From PALSA-693 sp963834725 (GTDB lineage: Bacteria > Actinomycetota > Acidimicrobiia > Acidimicrobiales > Palsa-688): DNA of 64,000 nt. The stretch lies in contig CAWICN010000001.1 in NCBI GenBank assembly GCA_963834725.1, forward strand, positions 3,348,001 to 3,412,000, given 5' to 3'. Positions 27,254 through 36,557 of the stretch are shown here, piece after piece (within the stretch, counting starts at the first letter, position 1; each line of letters starts with the position of its first letter). The position numbers were made by a program, and so were the translations under genes. The notes beneath the pieces are model-generated. The model was not told where the DNA came from. It worked only from the letters and a program-made list of their open reading frames with translations, and made no database searches.

Positions 27254-27652
27254 TCAGGCTGACAGGATCTTGGCTTTCTCGGCTTGGAACTCGGCGTCGG
27301 AAATGACTCCTCGATCCTTCAGGTCGGCCAGCTTGGCCAACTGATCAGCAGAACCTGAGCCGCTGGAGGCAACGTCCTGGACGTATCCCCGAAAGTCCTG
27401 TTCTTGCTGGGCGGCGCGTTCCACGGTCCGCTCGTGCATGCCCCGGCCCCGGACGATCAAATAGATCAGGACACCGAGGAACGGGAGGACGATCACAAAG
27501 ATGACCCATAGCGCTTTCACGAGTCCACCGATGTCCCTGCTGCGGAAGATGTCGGCGAAGATCGAGATCAGGATCCAGATCCAGATGAAGAACAGGAAGA
27601 ACCACAGCATGGTCCAAAAAATGCCTAGTAGCGGGTAGTCATAGGCAAGCAT
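27254..27652 (-). CDS. PLDc_N-type membrane protein with C-terminal SHOCT domain
   Basis: The 132-residue protein starts at ATG 27652 behind AAGGAGGAG. Two membrane helices (IFWTMLWFFLFFIWIWILISIFADIF and LVKALWVIFVIVLPFLGVLIYLIVRG) match the phospholipase-D-nuclease N-terminal-like domain. An acidic/Gln linker and the SHOCT motif (DQLAKLADLKDRGVISDAEFQAEKAKIL) follow. Such proteins occur widely in actinobacteria, with unknown roles at the membrane. Confidence 0.85.
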   Translation of the reverse strand: MLAYDYPLLGIFWTMLWFFLFFIWIWILISIFADIFRSRDIGGLVKALWVIFVIVLPFLGVLIYLIVRGRGMHERTVERAAQQEQDFRGYVQDVASSGSGSADQLAKLADLKDRGVISDAEFQAEKAKILSA

Positions 27653-27859
27653 CCTGCTCCTCCTTGGGTCAACGGTGTTTTTGCTCCACCCGAACAAGAG
27701 TGCCGGCGGGCCGTTCCCTGTGTTCGAGCCATACGGATAATGCGTACGTGGCGACTATAGTTTGTGCTCGCTGGCAGTACGGGTATTGCTTCGCCTGGCC
27801 ACGTCCTTCGGTGGGTGCCGCGCCACAGTAGGCGTCGACCACCGCAACCCTGCCGGCGC

Positions 27860-28342
27860 TCAGGTCTGGTTGCCTCCCGGCGGTTCCCCTGCTCCGCCGG
27901 ACGTCCCCAGCGCAGCCGCTATCTCACGTATGGCGTCGGTCTCGGCGGGGCTCTCGTCCTGTCCACCTTCACGGTGGGCGGCCGCCACTTTTCCGGCTAG
28001 CGCCAACACGAACCGCCGATAGCCCTCGAGCTCCTCGGGCGTCGCCTTCGTTTCGAGCAGCGCCACTGCGTCACGAAGGTGTCCGAGCCCCTTCTCCCTC
28101 AGCTCTTCCGGTGAGTGATATCGGGTGTGATCCATCGCTGGCTTGGACCTGATGATTTCATCGACCAGTTCCGTCTCGCCCGGTTGGCTCCGCGCCTCAA
28201 CATACGCCTTCGACATGGCAACGGTCTCCCGGAACATGCCTCCGTGCGCCGCGGTAATGACGATCATGCCGGCGCTCGGCGGGCCCTCCAGGACCGTCTT
28301 CCATTCCTCGGGCGAAAAGGCCGACTCGGTCGTCATTCGCAC
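27860..28342 (-). CDS. conserved protein of unknown function
   Basis: This 160-residue soluble alpha-helical protein contains FSPEEWKTVLEGPPSAGMIVITAAHGGMFRETVAMSKAYVEA and TPEELEGYRRFVLALAGKVAAAHREGG. It recalls a conserved small actinobacterial family without an assigned function. The start is ATG at 28342 or 28336. It is divergent from the methyltransferase, with about 60 bases between. Confidence 0.7.
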   Translation of the reverse strand: MRMTTESAFSPEEWKTVLEGPPSAGMIVITAAHGGMFRETVAMSKAYVEARSQPGETELVDEIIRSKPAMDHTRYHSPEELREKGLGHLRDAVALLETKATPEELEGYRRFVLALAGKVAAAHREGGQDESPAETDAIREIAAALGTSGGAGEPPGGNQT

Positions 28343-28405
28343 ACTCCCGGGTTCGTGGTCGCAACTACAAATCCAACCTTACTCGGCGCCGCGGTACCGT
28401 TGATC

Positions 28406-29251
28406 GTGGTGGCTGGAGGCTGGCAGGATTGGGCGTGGGACGAGACACTCTTTCGAGGAGCGGCCGCCTACTATGAACGCGGCCGGCTACCGAACTCCCC
28501 GGCCTTGGCCGGCGCTTTCGAAGCGACTCTTGGTCTGAATGGAACGGGGCGCCTCCTTGATGTCGGCTGCGGCCCAGGCACTGTCGGGTTGCGAATCAGC
28601 CACCTCTTCGGCGAGGTCGTCGGAATAGACGCTGATCCTGAGATGGTCCAGGAGGCTCGACGGCTCTCGATGGAGCGCGAGGTGACCAACGCCCGCTGGG
28701 TGCACGTGCGAGCCGAGGACCTGCCAGCAGAGCTCGGATTGTTCCGGGTCGTTACCTTCGCAGCCTCTTTCCACTGGATGGACCGACAACTCGTGGCCCA
28801 TACCGTACGGGAAATGCTGGACTCCGAAGGTGTGGTCGTCCACGTCGACAACCGGCACCAGGACTCCCTTGCACCCTCGTCTCTGCCGGCCATACCGCGA
28901 CCAGCTATCGACCGGCTGCGGCGCGACTACCTCGGTCCCCATCGCCGCGCCGGTGCCTCGATCCGTAACACATCGCCAGACAACGAAGCGGCCGTGTTCC
29001 GAGAAGCGGGCTTTAACGGTCCCGAGGTTGTCGTGGTACCAGACGGACGAGACTTGGCCCGATCCATCGATGACGTCGTGGCAGAGGTCTTCTCCATGTC
29101 GTCGACGGCTCCCCACCTCTTTGGTGATCGCAGAGGCGAGTTTGAAGCAGAGCTCCGACAGATCCTGGCTCTCGCAGCAGGAGAGGACGGGCAGTTCGGT
29201 GTCCGGCTGCCGGACAACGAGCTCAAGATCTGGAGGATGACGAGGCCATAA
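28406..29251 (+). CDS. SAM-dependent methyltransferase (class I)
   Basis: About 281 residues form a Rossmann-type methyltransferase with motif I LLDVGCGPGTVGLRI (50-64), the acidic ribose-binding residue in VVGIDADPEM, and later strands FRVVTFAASFHWMD and VVVHVDN. The HWMD segment resembles the UbiE/Methyltransf_11 and trans-aconitate methyltransferase groups. The start is uncertain: GTG 28406, GTG 28409 or TTG 28400; earlier starts overlap the divergent gene. The substrate is unknown. Confidence 0.8.
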   Translation: MVAGGWQDWAWDETLFRGAAAYYERGRLPNSPALAGAFEATLGLNGTGRLLDVGCGPGTVGLRISHLFGEVVGIDADPEMVQEARRLSMEREVTNARWVHVRAEDLPAELGLFRVVTFAASFHWMDRQLVAHTVREMLDSEGVVVHVDNRHQDSLAPSSLPAIPRPAIDRLRRDYLGPHRRAGASIRNTSPDNEAAVFREAGFNGPEVVVVPDGRDLARSIDDVVAEVFSMSSTAPHLFGDRRGEFEAELRQILALAAGEDGQFGVRLPDNELKIWRMTRP

Positions 29252-29675
29252 AGCCCTCGTTCCAGTGGCGGCGATCGCGGCGGTCTTCTCGGCGGTCGCG
29301 ACGATCCTCCCGGCGGTCCTGGCGGCACCGATACCGTGCGAGACCACCGCGGCGGTCCCGACGACGGCCGCAAATGATGTTTTGGGCAGCGTCGCGTCCA
29401 ATACACCTGTCCCGTTCCGCTGGCAGGCCAGGGCCGGCCGCGGCGAGCCGAGGTGGAGGGCGGGTCCGCCGACCTCACCCGGCGACTCCGGGGCGGCTAC
29501 CATTCGCCGGAGCAGAGTCATACAAAGGGGCCGCGACCGGGATGCCGACAATAGTGCAACACGTGGCCCAGGCCGGAGCAATCGATGTATTCAGGGTCGC
29601 GGTGATCGATCACGGGGACCCGCGAAACGCGGTCGGCAAGGGGTAACTGTCGCGACTGGAAAGATGGATTAGCCA
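29252..29675. other. 424-bp stretch without a convincing gene
   Basis: It begins with several CGGCGGTC-type repeats (29270-29360). A 34-codon frame (ATG 29542 to TAA 29644-29646, start MPTIVQHVAQAGAIDVFRVAV) has codon use compatible with coding, but no ribosome binding site and no known family. Confidence 0.35.
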
Positions 29676-31046
29676 GTGGAGTCCAAACTGGACTCCAGGC
29701 CGGCGTTAACCCGCCGGTTGGGGGCCGTTGTCGCCCTCGGGGCCTTGATCGGCGCGCTGATCGCGGCCGGGTTCGCGCTCGTGCGGGGCGATGCGTGGCG
29801 CCTGCCAGTGGTCCTGCTCGGGGGGGCGGTGGCGGTAGTGGGCTCGTGGTATCTGGTGTCGCGACGGGGCGCCGTCAGCGCCGTAGGGGCGGTGGTCGCC
29901 GGCGCCGGCCTTTTGACCCTGGTGGTCGTGGTATTGACTGCGGACTATCACGGCATACCTTTCGTGGTGGCGATCGCCTTGATCTTCGTTTCGGCCGGGG
30001 CGGCCCGCTACGCCCTGCAGCGTGATCTGCGTTCCTTGCGAGCCGCCACGAAGTCGGGGACCCCGGTCGGCCGGCCGCACCATCCGGTCTTGCTCATGAA
30101 CCCCAGGTCAGGTGGAGGTAAGGCGGAGCGCTACCGCCTGGTTGACGAGTGCGCGGCTCGAGGGATCGAACCGATCGTCCTCCAGCCCGGCGACGACCTG
30201 CTCGAACTTGCCCGCAACGCCATCGCCCGGGGCGCGGACGTGATCGGAATGGCCGGGGGTGACGGCTCGCAAGCCCTGGTGGCGACCATCGCGGCCGAGC
30301 GCGATATCCCCCACGTGTGCGTCCCGGCCGGCACCCGCAACCACTTCGCCCTGGACCTCGGCATCGACCGGGACAACGTCGTCGGCGCTCTCGACGCCTT
30401 TCTCGACGGGGTGGAACGCCGCGTCGACCTGGCCCGGGTCAACGGGCGGGTGTTCGTGAACAACGCCTGTATGGGCCTCTACGCCAAGATCGTCCAGTCC
30501 GACGCCTATCGGGAAGCCAAGCTTCAGACAGCTGCCGACATGCTGCCAGACCTGCTCGGACCCGACGCGACGCCATTCGATCTGCGCTTCGTTGGGCCTC
30601 ACGGTCGCGAGTACCCGACCGCCCATCTGCTGATGGTTTCCAACAATCCGTACGAGCTGGTCCACATCGGGGGCCGGGGTACCCGCCAACGCATGGACCT
30701 GGGCACGCTCGGCGTGGTGGCGGCCCGCATCGGTGGACCCAGAGAAGCGGTGACCTTCGTGGGGCTGGAGGCAGCCGGCCGGATCCGCAAATTTTCGGGC
30801 TGGCAGGAATGGGATACCCCCGATTTTCGAGTCGATTCACAAGGGCCGATCGAGATCGGTGTCGACGGCGAGGCCATGCGGCTCGATCCGCCCCTGGTCT
30901 TCAACTCAGAGCCCGGCGCCCTGCGGGTTCGGATCCCGCGGCACGCCCCTGGAGTAGCCCCCGCCGCGGCATCAGCGCCACTCACCAGGTCGACCGTCGG
31001 CGAGCTCGTCCTCACCGCTGCTGGCCGCCCGCTACACCGCCCTTAA
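29676..31046 (+). CDS. diacylglycerol-kinase-family lipid kinase with N-terminal membrane segments
   Basis: The 456-residue protein starts at GTG 29676. Three or four hydrophobic helices (about residues 16-36, 44-60, 68-88 and 95-110) precede a DAGK catalytic domain: NPRSGGGK (142-149), GMAGGDGSQA (191-200, the nucleotide-binding GGDGS), CVPAGTRNHFALDLG and the C-terminal beta domain (GPIEIGVDGEAM). It should phosphorylate a lipid or related alcohol at the membrane. The fusion of a membrane region to a YegS-like catalytic unit is less common than the soluble form. Confidence 0.85.
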   Translation: MESKLDSRPALTRRLGAVVALGALIGALIAAGFALVRGDAWRLPVVLLGGAVAVVGSWYLVSRRGAVSAVGAVVAGAGLLTLVVVVLTADYHGIPFVVAIALIFVSAGAARYALQRDLRSLRAATKSGTPVGRPHHPVLLMNPRSGGGKAERYRLVDECAARGIEPIVLQPGDDLLELARNAIARGADVIGMAGGDGSQALVATIAAERDIPHVCVPAGTRNHFALDLGIDRDNVVGALDAFLDGVERRVDLARVNGRVFVNNACMGLYAKIVQSDAYREAKLQTAADMLPDLLGPDATPFDLRFVGPHGREYPTAHLLMVSNNPYELVHIGGRGTRQRMDLGTLGVVAARIGGPREAVTFVGLEAAGRIRKFSGWQEWDTPDFRVDSQGPIEIGVDGEAMRLDPPLVFNSEPGALRVRIPRHAPGVAPAAASAPLTRSTVGELVLTAAGRPLHRP

Positions 31047-31259
31047 CCAGCCGGCCGTAAGCGAGCAGCGATAACGTATCATTTCATGCCATTCTGCGCC
31101 AACTAACGCCCTTGGACCAGCCTTCCATCGGGGAAAGAGAAGGGCGGCTATCTGCTCACGCCGGCGGCTGGACGGCCCTCTGTGCGGGATCGGCAGGACG
31201 GCGGGGTGGCGGCGATGGCACAATCAGGGGAGCACATCTGATCCGGGAGGAAACTGGGA

Positions 31260-32726
31260 ATGGCTTGGGACTTCTGTACCGACCCCGACGTCCAGGCGCG
31301 ACTGGACTGGGCCGATCGCTTCGTGGCTGAGGAGATCGAGCCGGTGGAGTCGTTGTTGTTGGATGTCGTCGACGTCGGTCGGCCAGAGGGCTCGGTAGGT
31401 GAGCTCTTCGAGCAGTGGCGCCAGGAGGTTAAGGACCACCAGCTCTACGCCGCCCACCTGCCGTCCGAACGGGGTGGGGCGGGTTTCGGCGAGGTCAACC
31501 TCGCCCTGCTCAACGAAGTGATCGGGCGCTCATACTGGGCGCCTCACGTCTTCGCCACCGGGCCCGGGACACCGGGCAGCGGCCAGTCGGACGTGCTCGC
31601 CGTCTTCGGGACGGAGGCACAGAAGCAGCGGTGGCTATACCCGCTGCTCGAAGGCAAGGTCACGATGATCTACTCCATGACCGAACCGCACGGCGGCGCC
31701 GACCCGACCGGCTTCCGCTGCCGGGCCGTCCGGGACGGCGAGGAGTGGGTCATCAACGGAGACAAGTTCTTCTCCTCCGGGGCCGAGCAGGCCGACCTGA
31801 TCCTCCTGATGGCGGTGACGGACCCCGACGCCGATGCCTACCACGGCATGTCCATGTTCATTCTCCCGACGAACGCCCCCGGCGTGCGCATCTTCGGCGA
31901 CCTGGGCGGCCTCGGGGACGACGACGACAACCGCGGCGTCGGCTTCGGTCACCACCCCTACATCCGCTACCAGGACGTGCGGGTTCCGGCCGATCACCTG
32001 ATCGGCGAGCCGGGCCAGGCGTTCGCGATGGCGCAGCGGCGGCTGAGCGCCGGCCGTATGCACCATGCCATGCGGGCGGTCGCCCTGGCCAAGCGCGAGT
32101 TCGACATGATCTGCGAGCGGGCCCTGTCCCGCTACACGCAGGGCGGCCTCCTGGCGGAGAAGCAGATGGTGCAGGAGATGGTCGCCGACGCCTGGCTCGA
32201 CCTGACCCAGTTCCGCCTTCTCATCCTGCAGGCAGCCTGGACCATCGAGCAGGAAGGCTACGGTGCCGCCCGGCGCTACGTGGCCGCGTGCAAGGTGAAG
32301 GCCGCCGAGATCCAGCGCGAGATGGCCTTCAAGGCGACGCACATCCACGGAGCCCTCGGCACAACCAACACCCTGCCGATCACCCGGGCGACCGATTGGC
32401 TCGGCATCGCCGACGGGCCGACCGAGGTGCACAAGGTAAGCCTGGCCCGGCAGGTTCTGCGCGACTACCGGCCGAGCGACGACCTGTGGCCCACCCGCTT
32501 CCGGCCCCGCACGCTGCTCAAGGCCCGCGAGCGGCTCGACGAGATCGTCGCCGCCCGCCTGCCCGACGGCGCCCGCTCCGAGCTCGACGAGTTGCTGCAG
32601 CAGAGCCGCAACGGCAATGACGAGGCCGTCGCCCGGATGACAGAGTTCATGCACATGACCACCGAGGAGGGCCAGTACGCCCCGTACGACCCGGCGGCGC
32701 GACTGTTTCCAGTCCGTCGGCGCTGA
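31260..32726 (+). CDS. acyl-CoA dehydrogenase family protein
   Basis: This 488-residue flavoenzyme starts at ATG 31260 behind GGAGGAAACTGGGA. It has the N-terminal helical domain (LPSERGGAGFGEVNLALLNEVIGRS), the FAD/substrate beta domain (YSMTEPHGGADPTGFRCRA, WVINGDKFFSSGAEQAD) and the C-terminal helical domain (RLSAGRMHHAMRAVALAKREFDM, HIHGALGTTNTLPITRATDWLGIADGPTEVHK). A roughly 70-residue C-terminal extension (ARERLDEIVAARLPDG) lengthens it beyond the 380-400 usual residues, as in the FadE/ACAD10-11-like group. It oxidises an acyl-CoA to the enoyl-CoA. Confidence 0.9.
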   Translation: MAWDFCTDPDVQARLDWADRFVAEEIEPVESLLLDVVDVGRPEGSVGELFEQWRQEVKDHQLYAAHLPSERGGAGFGEVNLALLNEVIGRSYWAPHVFATGPGTPGSGQSDVLAVFGTEAQKQRWLYPLLEGKVTMIYSMTEPHGGADPTGFRCRAVRDGEEWVINGDKFFSSGAEQADLILLMAVTDPDADAYHGMSMFILPTNAPGVRIFGDLGGLGDDDDNRGVGFGHHPYIRYQDVRVPADHLIGEPGQAFAMAQRRLSAGRMHHAMRAVALAKREFDMICERALSRYTQGGLLAEKQMVQEMVADAWLDLTQFRLLILQAAWTIEQEGYGAARRYVAACKVKAAEIQREMAFKATHIHGALGTTNTLPITRATDWLGIADGPTEVHKVSLARQVLRDYRPSDDLWPTRFRPRTLLKARERLDEIVAARLPDGARSELDELLQQSRNGNDEAVARMTEFMHMTTEEGQYAPYDPAARLFPVRRR

Positions 32727-32932
32727 GAGCGGCTGACGCCGTTCGCGTCGACAACGCGTCCGTCCGCCAGAGTGGCCTGTCCGGGCCGTCGCAGTTTGGG
32801 GCGGTGACAGTCCGCCCTGGCGCCAAAGCTCAGGCGAGGGGATCGGTCCTCGGCGCGAGCGGACGGCCCGGCTGCTGGAACCACATTGCTTTCGCGGCCT
32901 GACATGGCGCTTACATCGGCAGGATGGCGGAC

Positions 32933-34093
32933 TTACGAGGTCAGGCCACTGCAGGTTCGCCGGTCGGCCCACACCGCGTCGTCAGAGACCGCCGCCGATC
33001 CGATCTCGGGCCTCGGGATACCCCGCACGATCCGGGCCGGAACCCACTCGTAGCTGTCCACGTGCCGGCCGGTGGCGGTGACGAGCAGTATCCCGCTGCT
33101 GCCCGATTCGCCGTCCTCTCTGAAGTAGACAAAGTTGCCCAAGCCGTAGGCGACCAGCGCCTCGCCGAAATGGCCGGCACCGAACACCCGATGGGCGTGG
33201 CTCCCGACGATGATGTCCGCGCCGGCGGCGATCAGAGCCTGGGCCAGGCTGTGCTGCTCGGGCGACGCGCAGTGGGTTGTCTCGATGCCCCAATGAAGGA
33301 AGACCACGAGGGTGTCCACCTCGGCCCGTGCCGAGCTGACAGCGGCGAGAAGCCGGGTGGGGTCAACGCAGAACGCCAGCCCCGGCCGGGAGTCGGACGC
33401 AGTCCATTGTGCTACCAGCGCCGGCTCGAGCCAGTCCGTCGCGGCGAAGATGGCGATCCGCTGGTCGCCGACGGTCGTGAGATAGGGTCGGAAGGCCTCG
33501 GCCGCGTTGTGGCCGATTCCCAGTACGGGCATCCCGGAAGCGGCTATTGCGTCAAATGTGTCGGCCATTCCAACGGGGCCGTAGTCGAGGGCGTGGTTGT
33601 TCGCCATGCCCACCACATCGACCCCGGCCGCTTTCAGAGCCTTGAACGACAAGGCCGGCGACCGGAAGTGGTATGCCTTTCCTGCGTCCGGTTCGCCCCG
33701 ATCGGTTATGGCCGTCTCCAGGTTCACCATCGCGATATCAGCTCGGGCGAACACCGGCGCCACCGGCGACAAGAGATGTTCGGGATTGGCGCCCAGCTGC
33801 GCGGCCAGGGTCGGGACGCCCGTGTAGGTGATCCCGCCCTCGGTGTCCCACTCGTCGACGAAGTGGGTGTCACCCGCGAACGCGAAGGTGACCGAACGGC
33901 GAGCCCGCCTCGCCACTGTCTTCGGCGGCGACGTGCTCGAGGTGGAAGAACCGGTGGAAGGACTCGACGAGGCGATGGCGGGCGACGCCCGCTTGGCCTC
34001 ACTCGTGCAGCCCGCCGCGGAGGCCAGGGCTAGAGCCGGAACACCAAGCCCGGCCCGCAGTACCTCCCGTCGAGTGAATTCGCGTGGGCTCAC
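32933..34093 (-). CDS. CapA-family metallophosphatase-like lipoprotein
   Basis: A 386-residue protein with a Tat-type lipoprotein signal: TRREVLRAGLG twin arginine, lipobox ASAAGC with Cys29. After a Ser/Thr linker comes the CapA/PgsA domain: FAFAGDTHFVDE, NLETAITDRGEPDAGKAYHFRS, VVGMANNHALDYGPVGMADT and IVGSHAHRVFG. This fold binds metals and is linked to capsule or poly-gamma-glutamate anchoring. The start at GTG 34093 is weakly supported. No polyglutamate synthase genes are nearby. Confidence 0.85.
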   Translation of the reverse strand: MSPREFTRREVLRAGLGVPALALASAAGCTSEAKRASPAIASSSPSTGSSTSSTSPPKTVARRARRSVTFAFAGDTHFVDEWDTEGGITYTGVPTLAAQLGANPEHLLSPVAPVFARADIAMVNLETAITDRGEPDAGKAYHFRSPALSFKALKAAGVDVVGMANNHALDYGPVGMADTFDAIAASGMPVLGIGHNAAEAFRPYLTTVGDQRIAIFAATDWLEPALVAQWTASDSRPGLAFCVDPTRLLAAVSSARAEVDTLVVFLHWGIETTHCASPEQHSLAQALIAAGADIIVGSHAHRVFGAGHFGEALVAYGLGNFVYFREDGESGSSGILLVTATGRHVDSYEWVPARIVRGIPRPEIGSAAVSDDAVWADRRTCSGLTS

Positions 34094-34228
34094 CTCGACC
34101 CGGAACCTTAGACCCCCTGCTCCTGTCTACAGCCAGCCGCGCTGATCGGCGATAGCTCACAACCCACGAATGACATTTGTCATGGTGGGCGAGATCGCGA
34201 CCACTCCTGGAGAAGATCCGCGGCCGGG

Positions 34229-36472
34229 CTAGCCGCTCCGCTGAGACAGGCGGGTCGGGAGCGTAAGGGCCGGCCCGCTCGGCCGGCTCGCTACCTGCGG
34301 GGCGGTGCGGTCAGCTGCCCCGGTGCGGTCGCGTGGCAGCAAGCGGGACAGCCAGCGCGGGCACCACCAGGCCGCCGGCCCCAGGACGGTCATGGTGGCC
34401 GGGACGATCAGCAGCCGGATGAGCGAAGCGTCCACCACGATGGCGGCCGCCAACCCCACTCCGATGACCTTGAGATCCAGGCTGCTGGATGTCACGAAGC
34501 TGCCGAACACGAGCGCCATGATCAGGGCGGCGGCGGTGATGATCCCCGCCGTCGAGGTCAGACCGTCCACCACCGCCTGCCGGTCGTTGCCAAGCCCGGT
34601 CCGGGCGTCCCGGATCGCTCCGATGACGAAGACCTCGTAGTCCATCGACAGGCCGAAGGTAATCGCGAACAGCATGGTCGGAATCCATGGCGCGACCGGG
34701 GCGGCGGCGGCGCCGGTAAGCCCGGCGCCCCATCCCCACTGGAACACCGCCACCATGATGCCGTAGGCGGCTCCGACGGAAAGCAGGTTCAGCAGGATGG
34801 CCTGGGCCGCGACGGCGACGGAGCGGAAACCCACGAGGAGAAGAAGGAAGCTGATGGTGAGGACCCCGACCAGAAGGAGCGGAAGGCGCTTGGCGGTGAC
34901 CGAGGCAAAATCGACGTTGCCAGCCGTTTCGCCGCCGACGTGGGCGGTGACGCCGGTCTGGTGTTCGACGGCGGGCAGCGTTTCATGTCGCAGCCGGTCG
35001 ATGAGCGCCGCCGTGTGCCGATCGGCCGGCCCCCACGCCGGGGTCACCTCGACCACGGCGGTCGTGCCGGACCTGCTGATGCGGGGGGCGGCGACCGAAG
35101 TGACCCCGGGCGTGACCTCGAGGGAGGAGATCAGGGACCGCACGGCCGGGCCGGCGGCAGTGGCGGTCGGATCGGTTCCCGTCGAGGGCGCTTCCGCGAC
35201 GACGGTGACGGGCGCCACCGAGCCCGGCCCGAAACCTCGAACGGCCAGGTCATAGGCCTGGCGCGTGGTGCTGCCGGGCGGGTCGGTGCCGGCGTCAGCC
35301 GTGCCGAGGTGGAGGTGCAGGGCGGGGGCGGCCAGGACGAGCAAGGCGACCATTCCGAGCGAGGCCAGCCCCACCGGTCTCCGCCCCACCAAACTCGACA
35401 GGCGGCTACCCCCGGCGAACCGGACCCGGCGCCGGACCCCAGCGAAGCGGACTCTGCGCCGGGCCCCGGCGAAGCGGACTCGGCGACCAAAAGGAACGCT
35501 TCCGGCCGCTCTCGACCGCCTGAACATCCGGCCGGCCGCGAACCCGAGCAGGGCCGGTAACAGGGTGAGGGTGGCCGCCACCACGATCAGCACCGCCAGC
35601 GCGACTCCCACCGCCAGTCCGTCGAAGGTGGACACGTCCATCAAGAACAGGCCCATGAGGGAGACGACCACCGTCGAGCCGGCCAGGATGACGGACCGCC
35701 CGGCGGTCGACAGAGCCTCCCCCACCGCCGTCTCGGGCTCACCGTGGCGAGCGAGGGCGGCCCGGTAGCGCGTGACGACCAGCAGGGTGTAGTCGATCCC
35801 CACGCCGATGCCGACCAGTGCTGCCACCTGGTCGGTGAAGTTGGGGCTCGGCACGACGTGGGCGGCGATGCCGATCAGCGGGATGGCAATTCCGATGCCG
35901 GCCAGGGCGATCACGATCGGCAAGCCGGCGGCCAGAGCCGAACCGAACACGACGAGCAGCACGACCAGGGCGGCCATCACTCCGATGACGTCACCTTTCG
36001 GTGCGCTGCCGGATTGGAAGGAGTCCCCGCTGAAGGCCACCGTCAGTCCGGACGGATGGGCCAGATGCTCGATGGCCGTGGCTGTCTGGCCGGGGTGGCT
36101 GCTCGGGCTGTCGGCCAATGTGAACCGGGCATAAGCAACGTCACCGCGGGGGGCCAGCTGGATGGACCCCACCCTGGTCACGCCGGCCTGTTGGCCGATC
36201 CGGGCGAGGAGCTCCTGGGCGGCCGCCCGATGGCCGGTGATGCCAGCGAACACGGCGGCGTCGCTCTCGCCCGCCTGTGCCGGGAACTGGGCCGCCAGGA
36301 CGTCCTGGGCGGCCTGCGAGTCGGTGCCGGGCAGGCGGCCGCTGTTGGACCACCTTCCGGCCAGGCCCGGACCGAGGGTCACCGCCACCACGACCAGGGC
36401 CACCCAGGCCAGGAGGACACGGCGGCGGTGCCGATAGCAGACGACGGCGAGACGGCTGAGCACAGGAGTCAT
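34229..36472 (-). CDS. MMPL-family RND transporter
   Basis: The 747-residue inner membrane exporter starts at ATG 36472 behind GAGGAGC. Two halves each hold an extracellular loop and a bundle of helices. MMPL signatures include GIDYTLLVVTRYR (about 245) and GLSMDYEVFVIGAIRDA (about 645). Between the halves, residues 330-356 form a basic cytoplasmic linker of three 9-residue repeats RRVRFAGxx, which is unusual. MMPL proteins export lipids or siderophores in actinobacteria. An upstream response regulator on the same strand ends 85 bases before it, probably forming one transcription unit. Confidence 0.9.
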   Translation of the reverse strand: MTPVLSRLAVVCYRHRRRVLLAWVALVVVAVTLGPGLAGRWSNSGRLPGTDSQAAQDVLAAQFPAQAGESDAAVFAGITGHRAAAQELLARIGQQAGVTRVGSIQLAPRGDVAYARFTLADSPSSHPGQTATAIEHLAHPSGLTVAFSGDSFQSGSAPKGDVIGVMAALVVLLVVFGSALAAGLPIVIALAGIGIAIPLIGIAAHVVPSPNFTDQVAALVGIGVGIDYTLLVVTRYRAALARHGEPETAVGEALSTAGRSVILAGSTVVVSLMGLFLMDVSTFDGLAVGVALAVLIVVAATLTLLPALLGFAAGRMFRRSRAAGSVPFGRRVRFAGARRRVRFAGVRRRVRFAGGSRLSSLVGRRPVGLASLGMVALLVLAAPALHLHLGTADAGTDPPGSTTRQAYDLAVRGFGPGSVAPVTVVAEAPSTGTDPTATAAGPAVRSLISSLEVTPGVTSVAAPRISRSGTTAVVEVTPAWGPADRHTAALIDRLRHETLPAVEHQTGVTAHVGGETAGNVDFASVTAKRLPLLLVGVLTISFLLLLVGFRSVAVAAQAILLNLLSVGAAYGIMVAVFQWGWGAGLTGAAAAPVAPWIPTMLFAITFGLSMDYEVFVIGAIRDARTGLGNDRQAVVDGLTSTAGIITAAALIMALVFGSFVTSSSLDLKVIGVGLAAAIVVDASLIRLLIVPATMTVLGPAAWWCPRWLSRLLPRDRTGAADRTAPQVASRPSGPALTLPTRLSQRSG

Positions 36473-36557
36473 GCTCCTCACCGTAAAAATCCCGCCCCCT
36501 TGTGAACATGGTGCCAAAACCCGTATCCGGGGTGGACCTAGGTCCACCTCGGAGTGG

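Noticed and set aside
28487..29581. Minus-strand open frame opposite the methyltransferase
   Set aside because: No motif or ribosome binding site; the plus strand has methyltransferase motifs I to III.
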